A stretch of 60,000 nt of DNA from positions 100,115,897 through 100,175,896 of the forward strand of contig NC_081407.1 in assembly GCF_030272615.1 (NCBI RefSeq). Reading direction: 5' to 3'. The DNA comes from Cryptomeria japonica (taxonomy: Eukaryota; Streptophyta; Pinopsida; Cupressales; Cupressaceae). A program made the translations under genes and the position numbers. Of this stretch, positions 55,392 through 60,000 are shown one piece after another; the stretch's first letter is position 1, and each line of letters starts with the position of its first letter. Below the pieces are notes generated by a model that had not been told where the DNA came from, ran no database searches, and saw only the letters and a list, made by a program, of their open reading frames with translations.

Positions 55392-56974
55392 CATTCACAA
55401 TATAAATTTGTCATCAAGAAACCACACACTCGGCCTAATTTGAATGGCGCTACCTAATGACTCTCTTGCCCTCCCTACTCCGTCTGCCCTTGTGCGCTCA
55501 AGTCCCTTCCGACTGCTGCCACTATTACCACGCGGTGTGGAGCTTTTGTATTGCCATCAGCGTTTGTGGTTGTGGGTGGGTTGGGTCCCCCCCCCCTGGC
55601 GGGTGCCCTTCCTGTGGGAGATTATGTTGTGGATGCGTAGATTGATGATGTTGCCTTTGCCTCTACTACTACTATTGGTGACCCTGTTATGGGTGCTAAG
55701 GTCCCACCCAAACCTTCTTACCCACAACTTTTCTCATGTGGCTAGATCTGTTGCTCATCCCCCCAAGGGGATTCGCCCTCTTCCTTGTGCCAAGTCCTCC
55801 CCTATGGTGGTTTGTAGATAGAATGTTGTAGATAATATTGGATTCTACCAACCATGTGTGTTGGTGTGTAGATTTGTTAGGTTTTGGCCTTCTCTCTCGG
55901 ACCTCCATCATTGGGTGAGTGATTCCTGGAATCCTTTGGTTACTCGTAACATTGAGCTTCTTCCTTGTGCTAAAGGATTTTTCGTTACTTCCATTGCTTC
56001 TTCTTCTTATAGTGACTTGGTTTTGGGCAAGTTGTGGGCTTGGGGAGTTCACTCTCTCTTTATCAGGCCCTGGACAACTTTTTTTAACCCTCTTACTAAA
56101 CCACTTAATGTGCGTTCGGTATGGGTTTGCCTTCATAATATTCCCCTTCATTTCTGGGAGCATTCTTGTTATGAGGCCATTGGTAACTCTATAGGTCATT
56201 TCTTGAAAGTTGATGATATCACGTTGGCATCTCTTCACCTTTTCCTGGGGATGTGATTCTTATGGTTGGGGATAGGCCATGGACTCAACCATTGGAATAT
56301 GGGGGTCTCCCCTTTCGTTGTCGGAAATGCTTCTTAATGTGTCATTTAGCTTCGGATTGTTTTCTTCCACATCACAAAGGTGATGCTACTTGGTGGAAGG
56401 ATGCTACTACTGATCACTTGATTGTCAATGCTTCTGATTTTGATTATGTTGGCTCCTCCCAAAAGGATGATGTCTCCTCCTAGGATGAAGTTGTACCTCT
56501 TATTGTTGTTGAAGCTTATGTCGATCATCTCGCTACTACTATTGTGGCCTCCTCTGTCCTTGAGGCTCCCACTCATGTTGCTCATGTTCTGCTGCTCCAA
56601 TCTGCTCCTGTTGAATCTGCTCCTGATGTTGTTTTGTAGCAACAACCTGTTGTTGTTGCTAATAGAAACTTTGTGGCGTCCTCCCTGATTGATCCTTCTT
56701 TTGATGACCCTAATGACAGTATTGTTTGGACTATGATTTGTCGCAGGTAGAAGAGGAATTTTTCCCCGCTCCCCCAAACCCCTCTTTGTTAGGGCTTGGG
56801 TGTTCTCCCCATCCTTGAGTTGAGTTTTGGGTTGTTGCAGGTTTGACAAGTTTTTCAGTTGGTCTGTCCAACCTTGTTTTGTTCGGGGTTTGCACACTTG
56901 TTTTGTTCTCTCTTGCCACCTGCGGGTATTGTATAAAGGGTCAACACCCTTGTTTTGTTTCTTTCTTAATCAAA
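55392..56974 (+). mobile_element. ORF1-only LINE (half-LINE), copy 2, 1,583 bp
   Basis: Flanked by AACAAAATTTCAAAAAA (55375-55391) and AACAAAATCTCAAAAAA (56975-56991), 16 of 17 identical. Content is ORF1 plus a 3' part ending TTGTTTTGTTTCTTTCTTAATC and A-rich sequence, the same 3' end as copy 1. No ORF2. Confidence 0.75.
55444..56750 (+). pseudogene. LINE ORF1 with DUF4283 and zinc knuckle
   Basis: Starts MALPNDSLALPTPSALVR. DUF4283 part: RFWPSLSDLHHWVSDSWNP, then ELLPCAKGFFVTSIASSS, then LGKLWAWGVHSLFIRPWTTF, then LPFHFWEHSCYEAIGNSIG-like. An intact CCHC knuckle CRKCFLMCHLASDC follows in another frame. A Ser/Asp-rich C-terminal part ends at GTCGCAGG. At least one stop (55818-ish) and two shifts. 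Better preserved than copy 1. Confidence 0.75.
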
Positions 56975-56999
56975 AACAAAATCTCAAAAAAATAAATTA

Positions 57000-58339
57000 T
57001 ATATTACAATAAGTAATCATGATATATTCTTTAAGAGTAGAGAGTAAAGCCTCCATTATCTTTTGCAAGAGTTGGCAACTAGAATGTTGATAAATGAAAA
57101 ATAATACCAAACAAAAGACCTTACATGATCACTTTTGTTGGTGGGAAGGTTCTATAACTAGCATGCCTATATTTTATAAATAAGATTTTTGTAGACAACC
57201 TCGAGAGATATCAAATTTAAAAAATCTTTACCTTTAGCATAGATTAATTAATGTCATATGGTTAATATTTATTAGAATTTAGTGAAATGATTTGTATGAA
57301 AAATAAATAGAAGTTTCTTTTAAATCTAGATTTAAAAACATATTTTTTTAAATTAGAAGTTTCTTTTAAATCTAGATTTGAAAATATAATTTTTTTTTAC
57401 ATTTAATAAATAATAATAATAGGGAGATGTTTTTTAATTTAGATTTGTTTCTTTTAAATTCAGATTTAAAAATATATATTTTTTGTATTTAATCAATAAT
57501 ATAAATAGAAAATTGCTTTTTAACTTAGATTTTAGTCTTTAACTTATTTTTTAAATTATTCGTCGTGTAGTCATAATAAATAATAATAGAAATTTTCTTT
57601 TTAATTTAGATTTTAGTCTTTAACTTATTTTTAAATTATCCACCATCTAGTCATTAATATTACACGAATAAAAAAGTTGGGTAGTGCCATTGTAGTGTTA
57701 CGCCTCTCAGCGTAAAAATTAGATCTACATCTAAGCATAAATTAACATATATTTATCAAAGATAAGACAATACTGAAAAAAAAAAAAAGTACAAAAATTA
57801 AGTAAGCCCATTAGATGTACTTAGCTCTATGGTTGATAAAAAATTATGTAAGTTGAGGACACGTCCTTGGCCAAATTGGGGGCCTCCTTGGCAAGAAACA
57901 TCCCAAGGATATGGGGATAGGTCGGAAATGTTCCCCCACCATCTTCCAAAATCTGCCAAATTTTGGAAATGTCCTGAGGTGGTAAAGAACAAGAAACATT
58001 AGGGGATGCTCAGACTATTTTTTTGCATTTTTTTAGAAGCACAAAAGTAATAAAAATAAAGGGATGTAGGGACCTTTTTGCATACAACTTAAACCTAAAA
58101 ACAACATTGAAGAGCTCATTTGTGTGAAGAGAAAAAAGAAGAGCACAATTGTGAGAAACAGAGTGAAAAAAGGAAAGAGAAGTAAGCAAAGGGCAAAAGA
58201 AGACCAAGTCTCCATCATTTGAAGTAAGTTCATTATTTTTTGTTTACTTTTACAAATTCTTTCGCATTTTTTTAATTTTAATCAAAATTTTAAATACTTA
58301 AGACAGTTGTTTTGTTTGTTTCTATTTTATGTTTGCACT
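57000..58339. other. AT-rich spacer with degenerate repeats
   Basis: 57310-57650 has four or five imperfect units containing AGAA(G/A)TTTCTTTTAAAT and TAGATTT. 57840-57990 (GGGGGCCTCC, CCCCCACCATC) may be subterminal sequence of the hAT element that follows, but its terminus was not identified. Confidence 0.4.
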
Positions 58340-60000
58340 TGTAGTTGTCATTTACATTTTCAACCAAAAAAATCAAAACAATGAGCATCAATAGCAATGA
58401 GGGTAGTGAGAGTCAAGAAATTGAAATTAAACAAGCATTCCATGGTGGAAGTTCTTCAAGGAGTGTAAGTGTCTCAAATAATCCATTTCAATGCCCTTAT
58501 AACCTATTGAAAGATTACGCAAAGGGATCGTTTTAACCCAAAAAAACTCTTTTACAATTTGCAACAACCATAGTTGTTAGGAAAAAATTCAAGGGAGAGT
58601 AGAGTATGGTTATGTCATATTTGCAAGGAGAACCATAAGGTTAGCTACACAAGAATTTATTCTCATCTTTTAGGCATACCTTCTCAAAGGGTGAAAGCAT
58701 GTAAAACTATAACAGTAGCTGAGAAGGCCAAGGTGACTAGGTTGCACATGGAAGGTGGAGCAAAGAAAAAAGGAATGCAAATGGGTCGTTGCAATCTAAT
58801 GGGTCATTGTCTAGTGCTATTGCTACTATTGAGCTTGAGAGTCAAAGAGGAAAGAAAAGGTACACAAGTGTTGCAAGCATGTTTAACATGTAATCATGAG
58901 ATTTTGTTAATAGTTGTGTTGTCAAACTTTTCTATGTTAATGTCATACCATTTCATGTGGCAAGCTCTCCATATTTTAAACAAATGTTCAAAGATGTGCT
59001 TACTATCGGTCTTTCATATGTTCCCTATGGAGATCATAAGTTATGCGCCTCCCTCCTCGATAAGGAGTATGTTGGAAATAAGCCACATCCAAACTGACAA
59101 TAGGCTAGCCAAAAGGGGGCCAATAGCTCAATTGGTAGAGCACTCTCGCAACAAATGAAAGGTTCTTGATTTGAGTCCTAGCTAGTCCATATGAGTTGTA
59201 GCTCAACATATGTTGGAGCTAGGCTAGGAGCCCCAAGCACCTATAGTGTAGCATAAAGGGGATTTTTGGAAATAAGCCACACCTAGACCAATGATGGGCT
59301 AGCCAAAAAGGACATAGGAGCTCAGTTGGTTGAGCACCCTGAAAAACAAATGGAAGTTCCTAAGTTGGAGTCATATTTGTTCCATCTAAGTTGTAGCTCA
59401 ATGGAGTATTCCAAGGTGAGTATAATGATTGTGGAGTTGAGACAAGTTTTGATAAGGGATGGTTAATCTATCATTACGAATGGGTGGATTGATATTAGAC
59501 ATCATCCACTCATCAATGCCATTGTTACATGTACAACGTACTCTTATATTCTTTGAGTCATTGATTGTTTGAGGAAGACGAAAAATGCAAGCAAATTTTC
59601 AAGGATGTCAAAGAAAAAGTTGGACCCTCTAATGCTATAGAAGTTTTGACTAATTTAGCCCATGTATGTAAATTGGCTAGATTTGATGGTGGAGGTTGCT
59701 TTCAAGGACGTTTTTTGGACCCCATGTTCTATTCATGCATTAAAAAACATTAGAAATACAAATTGAGTAAAGGTAGTGATTTCAATAGCTAGAAGCATTT
59801 AGATGCTCATTTGCAATCATCACACCTCACTCTCTATGTTTAGGACTTTTTTGAGGAAGGAAATCCTCAAGCTTGTGGATGCCAAATACGTTAGCCACTT
59901 TTTAGGGACACACGACAAGATATCTAAAAACTACTAAAAATCATAGTTAGCCACTTTATGTTTTGAAATTTAAAATGATGTAAACTAATTAAATGTGTAT
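58340..60000 (+). pseudogene. hAT transposase (BED/DUF659 type), broken, continues past window
   Basis: 58381-58536 is the N-terminal leader (MSINSNEGSESQEIE). The BED-like finger follows at about 58610-58690 (CHICKENHKVSYTRIYSHLL with G-I-P). Then in shifted frames: FYVNVIPFHVASSPYFK-like (58930-58985), GLSYVPYGDHKLCASLLDKE (59003-59070), the SINE insertion, and the DUF659 core (NGWIDIRHHPLINAIVTCTT, 59477-59535), VEVAFKDVFWTPCSIHALKN-like and SIARSI. This is a plant hAT transposase by pattern. Many stops and shifts; inactive. Confidence 0.7.
59071..59402 (+). mobile_element. tandem dimer of tRNA-like SINE in the hAT pseudogene
   Basis: Two units 194 bp apart each start TTGGAAATAAGCCACA, then GGGCTAGCCAAAA-like, then a tRNA A-box (TAGCTCAATTGGTAGAGCA; GGAGCTCAGTTGGTTGAGCA) and a B-box-like GGTTC...GAGTCC. 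The insertion is flanked by GGAGTAT (59064-59070 and 59403-59409), and the transposase frame resumes after it. Not a functional tRNA gene: the cloverleaf cannot be completed. Confidence 0.65.

Noticed and set aside
59118-59190. Functional tRNA gene
   Set aside because: A-box is good, but the B-box spacing is wrong, the acceptor stem does not pair, and the unit is tandemly repeated in a transposon insertion. SINE is the better reading.

Overview
This is plant nuclear DNA made almost entirely of nested transposable elements, with one broken-up host gene threaded through it. The density of old LTR and LINE debris, and an intron of about 23 kb, suggest a gymnosperm, most likely a conifer. That is inference: no sequence search was run. 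There are no rRNA genes, CRISPR arrays or bacterial-type operons. Several insertion events can be dated relative to one another because exact target-site duplications (TSDs) are visible.

Layout, left. 1-11227: a minus-strand Ty1/copia element running off the left edge (RNase H, RT, integrase, protease and gag, then PBS and 5' LTR). Its gag is split by two solo LTRs (3202-6093, TSD TCAAG; 6314-7735, TSD CTTAT). Its 5' LTR is split by a hAT element (9832-11201, TSD ATTCATAG). 11228-17333: a plus-strand Ty3/gypsy remnant with gag and protease, no recognisable polymerase, a TACGAC-rich stretch, a PPT and a 3' LTR start. Its gag is split by a second hAT element of the same family (12485-14872, TSD CTTCAAAC), itself split by a solo LTR (13152-14650, TSD TGTAT).

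Centre. 18431-26009 is a 7,579-bp TG...CA unit flanked by CTACC. It carries, in its minus-strand sense, an array of about 13 hairpin-cored repeats, a TATA box and a 1,074-codon reading frame broken by only two stops. It sits in reverse orientation inside a relative (about 17760-18430 plus 26015-27103). A third relative lies at 34391 to about 40480.

Right. Three exons encode the C-terminal part of a lipid kinase resembling plant sphingoid long-chain-base kinase 1: 30425-30524, 53559-54001 and 54105-54242. Phases and splice sites match, so the first intron is about 23 kb. That intron holds a decayed plus-strand reading frame, the third relative (with an ORF1-only LINE inside it), two 5'-truncated LINE ORF2 copies and a copia LTR fragment. 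Downstream lie a second ORF1-only LINE (55392-56974) and a hAT transposase pseudogene (about 58340 to the end) interrupted by a tandem tRNA-like SINE insertion.

Apart from the kinase exons, every coding stretch I recognise is transposon-derived and broken. Most ordinary-looking gaps are AT-rich decay with nothing I can name.
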